Made by a program: the position numbers and the translations under genes
In this document: positions 46,801 through 57,966 of the stretch, piece after piece
Layout of the letters: each line of letters opens with the position of its first letter
Position numbering within the stretch: the first letter of the stretch is position 1
Source: Cynocephalus volans
Lineage: Eukaryota; Chordata; Mammalia; Dermoptera; Cynocephalidae
Direction of reading: 5' to 3'
Assembly (NCBI RefSeq): GCF_027409185.1
Contig: NC_084468.1
Span: 50,593,001-50,657,000 of the forward strand
Length of the DNA: 64,000 bases
The notes under the pieces: model-generated
What the model was told of the DNA's origin: nothing
What the model saw: only the letters and a program-made list of their open reading frames with translations
Database searches by the model: none

Positions 46801-47660
46801 AACAGGGGAAATGCTCCAGGATTTAGGACTGGCCAATGACTTTATGAATAACACCCCAAAAGCACAGGCAACTAAAGAAAAAAATAAACAAATGGGATTA
46901 CATTAAACTAAAAAGCTTCTGCACAGCAAAGGAAACAATAGAGTGAAAAGACATCCTACAGAATGGGAGAAAATATTTGCAAAAAATGCATCTGACAAAG
47001 GATTAATGTTCAGAATATGAAGAACTCAGACAACTTTATAGCTTAAAACCAAATAATCCAATTGAAAAATGGGCAAAGGAGCTGAATAGACACTTCTCAG
47101 AGGAAGACATACAAATGGCCAACAGGTATATGAAAAAAGGGCTCAACATCACTAATCATCAGCGAAATGCAAATCAAAAGCACTCCCAATCAGACTGGCT
47201 ATTATTAAAAAGACAGAGAATAACAAATGCTGGCGAGGATGTGAAGAGAGAAGAATTCTCCTCCCCTGTTTGTGGGACTGTAAATTAGTACAGCCATTAT
47301 GGAGAACAGTATGGAGTTTCCTTAAACAACTACAGATAGAACTTCTATATGATCCATTCCATTCCTGGGGATATATCCAGAGGACTGAAAAACATCAGGT
47401 CGAAGGCATACCTGCACTTCCATGTTTATTGAAGCTCTGTTTACAACAGCTAGGCAATGGACGACCTAAATGTCCATCAATAGATGACCAGAAAAGGAAA
47501 CTGTGGTATATATACACAATGGAATACTACTCAGCCATAAAAAGAATGAAATCCTAGCATTTGGAGCAACATAGATGAGCCGGCAGAAAATTATCCCAAG
47601 TGATACAATCCAGGTACAGAAAGAGAAATACCACATGTTCTCACTCATAACTGGGAGCTT
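43861..47660 (+). pseudogene. L1 ORF2 (endonuclease-reverse transcriptase), broken
   Basis: ORF2p nicks target DNA and reverse-transcribes LINE RNA. The start at 43861 (MTEIRQYLSIATLNVNGLNS) opens the APE-type endonuclease domain with its TLNVNGLN motif; a stop follows within about 30 codons. Later open pieces hold further endonuclease sequence (44026-44292 and 44318-44755) and reverse-transcriptase palm sequence (45453-45755, with [12 protein letters not shown]). The catalytic FADD region near 45945 reads STND, so the metal-binding aspartate pair is lost. A C-terminal piece at 47270-47557 carries the [17 protein letters not shown] motif. Several stops and frameshifts and a 12-bp hairpin insert at 45828-45855 confirm it is dead. 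Confidence 0.85.
45828..45855. repeat. 12-bp perfect inverted repeat, 4-nt loop, in ORF2
   Basis: ctctccactcct (45828-45839), loop tttt, then aggagtggagag (45844-45855). L1 relatives have no such palindrome here, so the right arm looks like a templated inverted copy of the left. Confidence 0.9.
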
Positions 47661-47957
47661 AACCCATAAATAAACAAATGAACAATAAAGAGACACAGAG
47701 AGAAAGAAAGAAACAACAATCACAGTAATACATTGAACTTTTAGAAAACTATAGGTGGAAAAGGGGAGGCGAGGGGGAGATGGAGGGGACTAATGAGGAA
47801 TTGATCAATGGACACAAAGAATGACTGTGTATTATAATGATGAATAAGCTAACTATAGTGATCTAACCACCACACATTCTACAGAGTTATTGAAAATCAA
47901 CATTGTACCCCACATGTATGTATAATAAAAAAATTACAAATAAATAAAAAGGGTAAC

Positions 47958-48090
47958 TATGTGTGGTGATGAATATGTTAATTAGCTTGATGGTGGCAAT
48001 CATTTTACAATGTATATGTATATCAAATCATCACGCTGCACACCTTAAATACACACAATTTTTATTTGTCAATTTTATCTCAATAAAGCT
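47958..48090 (+). mobile_element. older L1 3' UTR, right part
   Basis: Continues the element interrupted at 42942: 'tgtggtgatgaatatgtt', 'aattagcttgatggtggcaa', 'catcacgctgcacacc', 'tatctcaataaagctc'. Confidence 0.8.
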
Positions 48091-48243
48091 CGGGGAAATT
48101 TTGCAAATGAAGTTTAAGGACACAATATCTGTATTCCCACTCGAAAAGGGCAATTTATAGACTCAATATTTCAGTTAAAAAACAGAAAAGGAAGTTTTAT
48201 AAATTATAAATTGTATACATACATATACTTGTGCATATGTATG

Positions 48244-48322
48244 AAGGTCTTTTAAAAGATCATGCAAGGATTTGTATTATCTTTTCATTTTATTTTTCCA
48301 TGAACTTTTTGAAGTGCCCTTG
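48244..48322. mobile_element. mariner-like MITE, about 79 bp
   Basis: Near-palindromic. The right arm 'tttccatgaactttttgaag' plus 'tgccctt' pairs with a diverged left arm 'aaggtcttttaaaagatcat'. The same arms occur at 57.9 and 63.2 kb. Confidence 0.65.
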
Positions 48323-48384
48323 TGTGTGTATATTACTAATGCATATATATACACATACACGTTTCTTTTTTTTGAAAATATATT

Positions 48385-48725
48385 TACATCATTATGTTAA
48401 GTGAAATAAGCAGTCACAAAAAGAGAAATACTGCATCTTTTCACTCATAAGTAGGAGCTAATAAATAAATAAAAATAAACAATCACAATAATATTTTGAA
48501 CTTTCAAAAGGAGAGAACAGAACTGTGGTTATCACAGGTGGGAAAGGGAAAGAGGGAGGGGGTTCAGTGAGAAATTGATTAAGGGTCACAAAGAATAATT
48601 ATGTTTTATAAAAATTAGTATAGTAATTAACCTCATTTAATCATAACATAGTGTACATGTATATTGATATTCAACTCTGTACCCCACAAATTGTATAATC
48701 AATTATGTTTCAATAAGAAATAAAA
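48385..48725 (+). mobile_element. L1 3' end
   Basis: 'catcattatgttaagtgaaa', 'cttttcactcataagtagg', a G-rich 'gggaaagggaaagagggagg' tract, 'ctctgtaccccacaaattg' and an A-rich tail. 5'-truncated right at the end of ORF2. Confidence 0.8.
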
Positions 48726-49253
48726 GAAATTCATTTATATCAGCAAATATATAAATGACTTAAGATTTCCCAATATTAAATAATAGCATTTAAATGGCCC
48801 ATCAAATAATGCTCAAAAATAAATAAGTAGAAACATATTTTATGAGGATTTTTAGGATTCTCACACATGAACTAGAGAATTGGCTTATATTGTCCCATAC
48901 AAGTTAAATACAGGTCAAGAAGACAAAAACATTGTCTCATCCTTTTGAGTAGGAGCTCTTTGGGACAAAGGGTGTCATTGTGACTTGTGGATACAAGGGT
49001 GCTGCTTAGATAGACTGACCGTAAATTGTCATTGAAAACCAGGACATTTTCAAGAGTGACAAGGTGCACTGTTAATAATTATACCAAGGCAAAACAAGAA
49101 TAATCTAGGTAGATCCTTTATCATAAACTTATACTTTAACCTGCAAGCAAGTCAACTTCTATCATTCTTTTTTTCAGTATATCTCATAACAGCTACTATT
49201 TTAGCATAGTGTCTTCTGAATGCCACACATTTTAATAGGTCATTACTCTTCTA
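48726..49253. other. no recognised feature
   Basis: Unassigned A+T-rich sequence between two L1 tails. Confidence 0.3.
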
Positions 49254-49262
49254 CCTGATTCT

Positions 49263-49491
49263 TTTTTTTTTTCTTTGTAAAAATTTATTTTTTATTAGCA
49301 TATTCATTGTCACAAATCATACTTATTCTTTTTGCCCCTTATCCAGTCTCTTCCCTTCCCTTCCCTCCTTCCCCCTCCTCCCTCTAGTAACCATAGATTT
49401 ATCCTCTCCATCTGATAGATTAACTGTTCCTCTGTTGGTTTGTTGCCTAGATGACCTGTCCAGTACTGAGACAGGTGTGATCAAGCCCTCC
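49263..49491 (-). mobile_element. short L1 with large internal deletion, minus
   Basis: 229 bp read on the minus strand. It opens with an ORF2 endonuclease-region piece containing GGACAGGTCATCTAGGCAAC (compare 44319-44340), switches near 49405 to 3'-UTR sequence ('atggttactagagggagg', then G-rich), and ends in an A-rich tail (a T run on the plus strand, 49262-49272). A 9-bp duplication cctgattct flanks it at 49254-49262 and 49492-49500. Most of ORF2 is missing in a single insertion. Confidence 0.75.
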
Positions 49492-49500
49492 CCTGATTCT

Positions 49501-50039
49501 AATATTAAATAAAATCCCACATGAAGCACATACCATTTATGGTAAGTTTAATAACTCTTTCTTCATTTATTCTATATAGGTTCTTCTTTAAAGTTTGGAA
49601 GTAACTATCTTTTGCTGGAAATGTAGGTCAAGGATCTCTTAGGCTTCTTAGAACACAATATGTGAAGTTCAACATGCTACTGTGCTCTATCTTTACAATA
49701 GTTACCTTAATGCATTCATGAAATAATTATCAGTAAGATTCTTCATTTTTAGAAGAACTGTAAAAACTTTAAATTAATAAAATAGTATATGATAACTAAA
49801 TATGTATTGTGTGCCTAAATAAAATATTATATTCCACTAAGTGCCATGAACAATTTCAAAAAGCCAATATAGTCCAAAGGTACTTTAATCCTAGAAGAAA
49901 ATGTAAATGTTTATTATATAGTATAATAACAGTAGAATGGGATGTATTAACTGGGTGAATACAGTCCTAAGAGATATGAAGGAATTATTTTTCCCAAGTA
50001 ATACAAAACATCATCTGTAATGGACTCTGCCTTCTACCT
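49501..50039. other. no recognised feature
   Basis: Unassigned A+T-rich sequence. Confidence 0.3.
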
Positions 50040-50530
50040 TAGTCTATTCTCCCTTCTGGTAACAGCGCTCTGGTTCTCTTATGAGGAATAATGTCTAATT
50101 CACTCTCAGTCCATGCGGTCTTAGTAAGATTCACTATCCCTTTCCCCATCCCATTTTCTGGATTTAGGAATAAACCACTGACCAAGGTCAAACCAATTAA
50201 TAGTACATATCTCTTTGGGCACATTCATTGTTTTTAGATGAGCACATGGCCCAAGTCAAACCAATGAAACCCAATTCTGGTTCTTTGTAAAACAAGTACC
50301 CTGTCACTGCTGAGGCCGTTAGCCTGCAACTTCCGAGATCCATTATATTGACAGAGCTCTTCTGAGAGCTAAAGCAACTTAGAAAAAATAAAGAACAAAG
50401 AGAGAGGACAAAGAGAGGTTTCGTCTGCTAATACTGTTTGAGCATCTGGTGGCAGATATTGCTAAAGAAAACTTTGCTGTTATTTTCAGCTGCATGAAAT
50501 AATAAATTGTTTAATTCCATTGTTTGATCG
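50040..50530 (+). repeat. ancient interspersed repeat, family uncertain
   Basis: Contains a doubled 'ccaaggtcaaaccaatta' / 'cccaagtcaaaccaatga' motif, 'gttagcctgcaacttccgag' and 'gcatgaaataataaattg' near the end, with a polyadenylation-like AATAAA. The texture is of an old LTR or DNA element; no termini were confirmed. Confidence 0.3.
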
Positions 50531-51779
50531 CCTCATTTTTTTTTTTATTTCTCAAATTTTTGCTAAAACCAGCTTTTATTCTTTATAATCAAAATTCGAG
50601 ACCAGGCTAATACTTTATCAGAAAGGAGATAGTTTTTAATGTACAGAGAAATCTGAACAATGTACCAGCCAGAGGGAAAAATGTAAACAAAGGAAATGAT
50701 CCAGGAAAACTCACTTAAAGTGGGGGTTTACCTTGAATACAGCATAGGGAAAAGGAGATGTCGTCATGGAAAACACACTGCATGGAGAAGATGGGGGGAA
50801 GAGTGTGTACATTCTTCAATGTCAGAACCAGAAGTTAGAGGTTTATTCTGCAGGCAAAAATGTGTCATAGACTATTTTAGATAGAGTAGAAAAATGACAT
50901 GATCAGCTCTGAAACTCTGAAAAATTATGCTGACAACATTGTACAGAATAGTTTTAGGGGAGGAAATTCTGGAGAAAGAGTTGCAGGGTCATGTGGCTGA
51001 CATAGGAATAAAGCACTCATAAGGGAGTAGTACCCAGAGGAGATAAAGTAGAAATGGATGAAAAAGTCTGCTTAATTCAGGACTTCTCCAATTACATGAT
51101 CCTTCTTCTCACTGTTACTCAATGTGACTGCAAAACATGTTAAAATCATGATAGGACTGATGTCAGTGGAAATTGGTAAGTAAGAGCATAAAATAAAGAG
51201 TTTACTTAGAGTTTCTGTGCTCTAAAGAAAAAACAGAAATTAAAGCCATTAAAGACATCTCTCATTAAATGAAGATAATCATGCAATACAAATCAGTTTG
51301 GCCATAGTAAAATCTATCTGTTCATCTATGTCTATATGTATGTGCAACTTAAATTTTATCAATGATAGTACACTGTAAACTCTTTCAAAGTCCATGTAAT
51401 GTAGTTTGAAATGTCATTTGGAAATTGCATCACTCTGTCAGAAATTTCTGTTGCACCTTTGCCTGAAGCATGTTAGGCATATATTTAAAAAAATGAATAA
51501 AAAATGTATTGTGAAGAGTTCATTGCAATTCATTTTGTTTTATTAAAATTACATTCTCTCAATGTGATGGTAGGCACATTTAGAAAGTTACAATGGTACA
51601 AAAGTCTAGGTCAAAATTAGAGTTTAAACTACGGCAATGGCAATGAGGTCAAAAACAAGTGTGAGTGGATATGAAGAACATAAGCGAGATAGAATACACA
51701 AAATTTCAAATGACTTGCTAATATTTGAAAAATTATTATGGTAATGAACTTCAGGTATATGACAAAGATATTTATTTTG
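50531..51779. other. mostly unassigned; possible old repeat at 50640-51060
   Basis: 50640-51060 shares word order with the uncertain repeat at 62.0-62.65 kb ('tagagtagaaaaatgacatg', 'aggaaattctggagaaagag'). The remainder is unrecognised. Confidence 0.3.
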
Positions 51780-52440
51780 GATATAATGATCCTATATGTA
51801 TAACGATGAACACTTTGATTAAAAGGAAATGTGGATAAAAAAGCAAAACTAAACAATGTGCCATTGAGAAGAGATAAAGATAAATTAAAAGTAAAAATGT
51901 AAAAGATTACCATGAAAGCACTAATCATTAGAAATCTGGACGGTTATATTAATATTAGACAAAGTAGCTTTCAGGGCATTCAGTATTACCAGAGATAATG
52001 AAAAGCATTTCATAGTAATCATCATAGTAAAATCATCAAATTGACAATAACAAAAAAAACATTACAAATCTAAAGTTGTATGACCTTAAAAAAATACATG
52101 AAATGTAAACTAACAGAACTAAAAGAATGAAAACATAGGTAAACAATTACAGGACTGTTCAATATTTTATATAACAAACAGAAAATGTGTAAGGATATAG
52201 AAGACTTGAAGAAGATCAACACTAAATCAAACTAATCTTTATAAACCAGTGTAAGCAAAAATTATAGAATACAATTCTTTTACAGTGTGACAGAGTGGTC
52301 AACAGATAGACTATAAACTGAGCCATAAAACAAGTCTCAATAAATTAAGAAGAATTGAAATCATACAGAATATGTTCTCTCATGTTAATTGAAGTGATTA
52401 TTTAGTATTTAAACTTTTTAGAAGTTAAGATTTTCCAGTG
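51780..52440 (+). mobile_element. ancient L1, endonuclease region of ORF2
   Basis: 'agcactaatcattagaaatc', 'attagacaaagtagctttca', 'gggcattcagtattaccag', 'aaaagcatttcatag' follow the L1 ORF2 5' region in order. Highly decayed. Confidence 0.55.
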
Positions 52441-53974
52441 TGTAGTTTTAAACAATCTAAGTCCACTTTCAAGTTACTACTGTATCATTGTTATAGTGCA
52501 GGTAATTTATGACAACGTATTCACAATTCCTGCCTCCTTTCCCTCCTGTCATTTTTGTCATTTATTTAACTTATTTGCATTCAATAATCACTCACAAAAT
52601 TAGTACTGTTATTGCTTTAAACAGTTATCTTTTTAGTAAACTTCCCATGATAACACATTTAAAAAATTATAAAATTGAGACTCATATCTGTACACAGAAT
52701 CAAGTGTATTGGTGCTCAACACTATTTTCAAATTCTTTTCAGTGTCAAGGTCCTTCTATCCTTACTGAGTCTGAAAATATAAATACAAAATTCCACAGCC
52801 ACCTTTGCAGCAGCAGTTATGAATAATTAGGTGTTCATCATCAAGAACATTCAAGTGGGATTCAGAGTACAGAGTGAGGCAGAGGCCACACTTCTGCTAA
52901 TTATTCAGTTTCTGCTGGCAAGTCCTACATGAAGATAGCTGAGTTTCCGTTGTTGACTTCTTGATAGTAAGAGACTCCTGATCTTGAATGCTCCTGATTA
53001 CAGCTTTATCTGCTCATGGATGTGGAGCTAGCAATCATGGTAGCAATTTCAATGCCACAGGTAATTTCCTGATTGCAGAAGAGGCAATAATATTCTGGTG
53101 GTCCAATTCTGTAGCATAAATATAAAATATAAATATCCTGTATTTATACTTTATTTTTATACTATAAATGTAATCTAGATTCAGTTATCATGCTAAAATG
53201 CTTTAAAAATGAAATTAAAAAATTTAATGGTTTCACCAAGATAGACCATTTTTTTCTCTCATCTAATAGTCTACAGGTTTATAAATAGTATAGGTTACCA
53301 AAAAAACAGCTCTAACTGGTCATGCAGAGACCCAGTTCCCTTATTCCCTGTTGCTCTGGCCCCCGCTAAGATACTGACCTCATCTGCACAGTTAAAGCAG
53401 TTCACAAGGATCCCATCTACATTCCTGGAAAAGCAGAAGTGGAGGTCAAACAATCTTTTCATAAGGAAGGCATGCATAAATTTTAATCCTTAATTCAAAA
53501 GAATCCACTGGTAATTATCTAGTCATAAAGCCTCAAATGCTGAAAGATACATTAAGAAATACAGTGTCAGATGGGTACCGTGTACTATACCAAAAAACCT
53601 CAGGGAGTTATATAACCACAACAAAGAATGGAAAAATGGGTATTGAAAGATAATTGCAGTATCTGTCACAATAAGTTCGATACATTCCATTTTTATCAGT
53701 GGAATGTGAGCAATACATGCTGGGTTGTCATAATTTCTATCCTAGTGTATGCTATAATAATCAAATTCATTCATTCCTTCAACAAACACATATTAGCAAC
53801 TATTATATCAAGTTATAAAAAAGCAGTTGTCCCTCCCCACAGGAAACTATAATAAAATAATAAAGTGAACATCTTGAGTCAGTATATGTATGTCATGCTA
53901 TTTAATTGCTTTATGTGTTTTTAATTTTGTAAACTTTGCAATAATTAAATGAAAATGAAATACTTATTATGTAC
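52441..53974. other. unique sequence, nothing recognised
   Basis: No transposon or gene could be named. 52840-53060 and 53300-53470 have more balanced composition and could be old repeats or functional noncoding DNA. Confidence 0.35.
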
Positions 53975-54060
53975 ACTTAAAAGTTAAGAAATCTGAGATA
54001 TAGACAGCTTATATTACTCGTCTAAGATCATGGAGTTATTTGAATTGGAGAATCAGAGTT
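53975..54060 (+). mobile_element. possible MIR fragment
   Basis: 'aagaaatctgagatatagac', 'gtctaagatcatggagttat' and 'agagttcagatttaaat' match the MIR core in order, weakly. Confidence 0.4.
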
Positions 54061-54218
54061 CAGATTTAAATATTCTTATTCCAGATTAATGCACTTAACA
54101 ATTATGTCATACTGGCTTTCACCATGCATGTCAGGGCATTGACAGTATTCAGATGAAGCAATTACATAACACCACAGATACTTGTAGAAGGAAAAATTAA
54201 ACTTATGTGGAAATTGGT

Positions 54219-54238
54219 TTTTTTTTTTTTTTTTTTTG
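54219..54238. repeat. poly-T run
   Basis: About 20 T in a row (minus-strand A tail or slippage tract). Confidence 0.85.
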
Positions 54239-54269
54239 TAATTTTGGTTGTGATGTGAAGGTGGAGATA

Positions 54270-54570
54270 TGAGTGGTATATTCATACAATGAAATGCTTC
54301 TTAGAGATCAAAATAAACATTACTGATACATTCAAAAGTAGGTACGAATCTAAAAAAATAGTATATACTGTACAATTCTAGTTATATGAAGTTCTAATAG
54401 AAGTAACATTAACTTTGTTTAAAAACAAACTATCAGAACAGCAATAGCTTCTAGGAGTGTGGCTGACTGACTGTAAGGGTCAAAAGAGAAGCTTCAGGGG
54501 TAATGAAATAGCTCTGTACTTGATGATAAAGTAGTTCATTAAAGCGTATTAAACTTACAATTAAAATTTT
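54270..54570 (+). mobile_element. ancient L1/HAL1 3' fragment
   Basis: 'atattcatacaatgaaatgc', 'acattactgatacattca', 'tagttatatgaagttctaat', 'gtgtggctgactgac' then 'gtacttgatgataaagtag' follow the end of old L1 ORF2/3' UTR. Poorly preserved. Confidence 0.5.
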
Positions 54571-55014
54571 CCATTTCATGTTACTTACGTATTACTGCTA
54601 ATTATTAGTTTTTGTATTTCAGCAATGGTGGGGATTAGACATTTTGTAATGTCTTCTGTGTACTCCAGGCCTAAGCAATTGCATAAAATATATTAAGATA
54701 AAAAAATTATTAAAACATTTTTTTCTTTATGAGATATAGACAAGAGAGAAATGGGAGAAGATAGGAAAGAGTCAAGAATCACTACCTGACTTTTGGCTCA
54801 AAAAATTGGAAATTGTAAGTGCCATTTATAGGCATGAGAAAAGTTAGAAAGACAAGGTAAGAATAATATCTCAAGAAAACAGATATTAATGAATATTAAA
54901 TCCAAGCAAGTGGATGAAATCTTCCAGATAAAGGGTTTGAACTAAGAGAAGACAAAAAGAATCTTTTGGAGTGGTAATATTTGTGGGGGGAAAAAAAAGT
55001 TACATGGAGAATCA
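54571..55014. other. no recognised feature
   Basis: Unassigned A-rich sequence. Confidence 0.3.
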
Positions 55015-56490
55015 AGATTGAATATCCATAACCACCACAGCCTCTTCCTCTCAGAAGCAGGTGAGAGCATACTTGGGGGCCTAGACAAGGAGTCTAGGGC
55101 AGTACCCCCTGCCCAAAAGCAGGCAAGAGACTATGCCAAGTGGCCCAACACAGAAGTGGTCCACCATAGCCACTGCCACAGCCACAGCTGCTGTAAAAGG
55201 AGCTCAACACCACAGCAACTGCCACAGCCACCATGCAGGTAGACCACCGGACACTCAACCACATCAATACAAGGAGAGTCACCAGCAGAGATAAAAAAAT
55301 AAAAGAGGATGTCTTTCTCCTAGAAGCCCACACCACAGTAACAGAAGAAGCAACTAGTCTACCAGATGACCCAACATCAATGCAGAGATACTAGAAATAT
55401 GAAAAACCAGGGAAATATGGTTTTTTCCTGTGTTCCCAAAAGAACACAGTAATATATTAACACCTTAAAAAAGAATGCAGTGGAACTCATGGAACTTAAA
55501 GATTCACTTGACAAAATAAAAAACACAACCAATAGCTTAAACAGCAGGCTAGAACAGGCAGAAGAAAGAATTTCTGATCTTGAAGATGGTCTTTTTGAAA
55601 TAACCCAGTTGGACCAAAAAAAAAAAAAAAATTAAATTAAGAAAACCTAAGAGAACTAGCAGACAACCTTAAGCACACAAACATTCAAATCAAGGGTGCT
55701 TCAGAAGGGGAGGAGAAAGGAGAAAACATGGAAAGCCTATTCAACGAAATAATAACAGAAAACTTTCCAGATAGAGGGAGAGACACAGACATTCAGATCC
55801 AGGATGCTCAAAGATCACCAAACGTATTCAGCCCAAGAAGATCCTCTCCAAGACACATTATAGTTAAACTGACAAAGCTTAAAGACAAAGGGGAAATCTT
55901 TTAAAAAGCAAGAGAAAATTGTCAAGTTACCTATAAGGGAGTTTCTATCAGACTAACAGCAGACTTCTCAACAGAAACACTGTAGGCCAGAAGAAAATGG
56001 GATGAGGGCCGACCCCATGGCTCACTCGGGAGAGTGCGGCACTGGGAGCACAGTGGCGCTCCCGCCATGGGTTCGGATCCTATATAGGGATAGCCAGTGC
56101 GCTCACTGGCTGAGCGCGGTGCGGATGACACCAAGCCAAGGGTTGCGATCCCCTTACCGGTCATGAAAAATGACAAAAAAAAAAAAAAAAAAAGAAAATG
56201 GGATGATACATTCAAAATACTTAAAGAAAAAACCTGCCAGCCAGGAATACTGCATCCAGCAAAGCCATACTTCAGAAATGAGGGAAAAGGACTGTATTTT
56301 CCAGAGGAACAAAAGCTGTGGGAGTTCACCACCACACAATCAGCTGTACAAGAAATCCTCAAGTGAGTTCTGCATCTGGAATCTGACAGACAGTAATCAC
56401 TACCACAAATACACAAAAAAACACAAAACCCACTGGGAGAACAAAAATGCAAATGAGAAAGAGAAAGAAATTAAATCTTACCAACTCAAA
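55015..56490 (+). mobile_element. L1 5' half: part of 5' UTR and a broken ORF1
   Basis: 55015-55380 is L1 5' UTR, rich in CCACAG/CCACC words (it creates a His/Cys-rich frame at 55018-55242 that is not a gene). ORF1 follows: coiled coil near 55480-55610 ('aggctagaacaggcagaag'), a poly-A tract at 55616-55631, and the RNA-binding and C-terminal parts, interrupted by in-frame stops and by a SINE at 56006-56192 just after 'actgtaggccag'. ORF1 resumes after the SINE (GILHPAKPYFRNEGKGLYFP) and runs into the inter-ORF spacer by 56490. ORF2 is absent. Confidence 0.8.
56006..56192 (+). mobile_element. tRNA-Ile-like dimeric SINE, mosaic type
   Basis: The head gggccgacccc is followed by a first tRNA-like unit with box B 'gggttcggatcc' (56080-56091), then a second unit ('gctcactggctgagcgcggt', 'gggttgcgatccccttacc') and an A tail of about 18. 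A perfect 14-bp duplication agaaaatgggatga flanks it at 55992-56005 and 56193-56206, inside L1 ORF1. Its first unit has the 'ctgggagc...gctcccgcc' centre of the 14.4-kb copy, while its complete second unit matches the 58.3-kb copy. Confidence 0.9.
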
Positions 56491-56530
56491 AGGCCATAGT
56501 GGCAATATAGTAACACCCCCACTTTTTTTG

Positions 56531-57380
56531 TGTGTAGAGGGTTAAATATCTTGATTCTCACTTGACTTTTAGAAAGGGCTCTTTAGCTAAAACACTTATG
56601 GGACAAAAGTCTTTAGCTAGGGAGCAAAAGCCCATAGCTAGTGGGGCAAAGAGCCTATCTAATCAATGCTAATCAAGTATATGTTTATTCTCAGTTGATT
56701 TTTAGTATAGGGTTTTTAGGTAATGCATGCATGGGACAAAAGTCCTTGGCTAGGGGGCAAAAGCCCAGAATTGGTGTGCAATGGCCCACTTAATCAATTC
56801 TAATCATTGTTTAGGGATGGGATTATGTACTTTAATTATTTAACATACTGATCGTTGTTAAAAGATGTTAAAAGAATTGCTGTAGGAAAAAATGTGAAAA
56901 AAATGGTTTGCCAAAGGCAAGCTGTTTGTTGGTGAAAACTTAGGGACAATTATACTCAGATATAATCATAAGAATGTAACTTTTGCTTAAATTATTTAAG
57001 GAGTGGTTATATTTTGGATTATTTAATGATCTCAGTTTGATCAACTTAGCTTTTAAGAAATAGTACTTTGGAATGTCATGTTGTTAATCTAAATGGCATT
57101 ACTAGTTTCTATTGTTTAATTTATACTTAGCTGTAGGTAACTTTTATCACATTGCCCATGTCTTTCTGTCCTTTTGAAATGATTGAATTAAATGATTTTT
57201 CTTGTGCAATTTCCTTGTCTTTACTATAAAAACAGAAGCTAACTTTGAGTCAGGACTGTACCCAGGTTTCTCCTTCTAACAGAGAGGTGCTGAGGTGCAG
57301 TCCCTTTGGGCTTCTCATTGCATTCATGTTGCTTTGAGTCATCTTTTTTGCATCTCTATTACACAGAGAGAAGTGCAACA
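56531..57380 (+). mobile_element. probable solo LTR with duplicated U3-like repeat
   Basis: Starts 'tgtgtagagg' and ends 'agtgcaaca' (TG...CA). The flanking six-mers are tttttg (56525-56530) and tttctg (57381-57386), a 6-bp duplication with one mismatch. A TATA box 'actataaaaacagaagc' lies at 57224-57240, followed by a leader-like, G/C-richer segment. Upstream, a unit containing 'tgggacaaaagtc' and 'gcaaaagccca' occurs twice, 133 bp apart (56599 and 56732), as U3 enhancer duplications do. No internal retroviral genes. The class assignment (II) rests only on the 6-bp duplication. Confidence 0.5.
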
Positions 57381-57860
57381 TTTCTGATTTTAGTAATTTC
57401 TGTCTTCTTTTTTTTTCATTAGTCTAGATAAAGGTTTGCAAATTTTTAATTTTTTTAAAAATTAACTTTGTTAATTTTCTCTATTGTTTTTTAATTCCGT
57501 GTTTCATTTATTTCTGTTGTAATTTTTATTTCCTACTTACATTTGCTTTTGGTTTAGTTTGCTCTACTTTTTCTATTTCCTTGGGATAGAAGTTTGTATC
57601 ATTGATTTGAGATTTTTCTTATTTTAATAAAGATGTTTACAAGTATAAATTTTTGTCTGAGCTCTGTATGAGTCCTACATCCTATAAATTTTGATACGCT
57701 TAGCTTTGATCTTTATCTCAAAGTATTCTCTAATTTCCCTGCGATTTTTTCTTTTTACCCATTGTTTAGGAGAATGTTGCTTAATTTCCACAATTTGTGA
57801 GTTTTCTAAACTTTCTTCTGTTGTAGTGGTCAGAGAACATATTATCTCTGATCCTAGTCT
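57381..57860 (-). mobile_element. old L1 ORF2 fragment, minus
   Basis: The plus strand reads the reversed L1 pattern 'attagtctagataaaggttt', 'gagctctgtatgagtcc', 'ctcaaagtattctctaattt', 'ttaatttccacaatttgtga' and 'gtggtcagagaacatatta'. No frame survives. Confidence 0.7.
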
Positions 57861-57889
57861 TTAAAAATAAAAAAGGAAAAATTTAAATG

Positions 57890-57966
57890 AACAAAAAAAG
57901 TTAATGGAAAGATTTCCATTATCTTTCAATTTTACTATTCCCATGAACTTTTTGAAGTGTTCTTGT
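57890..57966. mobile_element. mariner-like MITE
   Basis: The right arm 'cccatgaactttttgaagtg' matches the 48.3-kb copy; the left arm 'agttaatggaaagatttcc' is diverged. Short, no coding capacity. Confidence 0.6.

Larger units (their letters stand above)
42943..47945 (+). mobile_element. younger L1, about 5.0 kb, 5'-truncated in ORF1
   Basis: A LINE-1 copy starting in the ORF1 coiled-coil region and reaching the 3' tail. Contents are the ORF1 C-terminal half, a short inter-ORF spacer, a full-length but broken ORF2, and a 3' UTR with a G-rich tract ('aaggggaggcgagggggag') and an A-rich tail. It is flanked by a perfect 12-bp duplication aaaaagggtaac (42931-42942 and 47946-47957) and sits inside an older L1 3' UTR. 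The clean duplication and low divergence make it one of the youngest elements in the window, yet it is immobile because both ORFs are damaged. Confidence 0.9.

Noticed and set aside
55018..55242. His/Cys-rich small protein
   Set aside because: The CCACAG/CCACC-rich L1 5' UTR produces this composition; an antisense frame overlaps it too.
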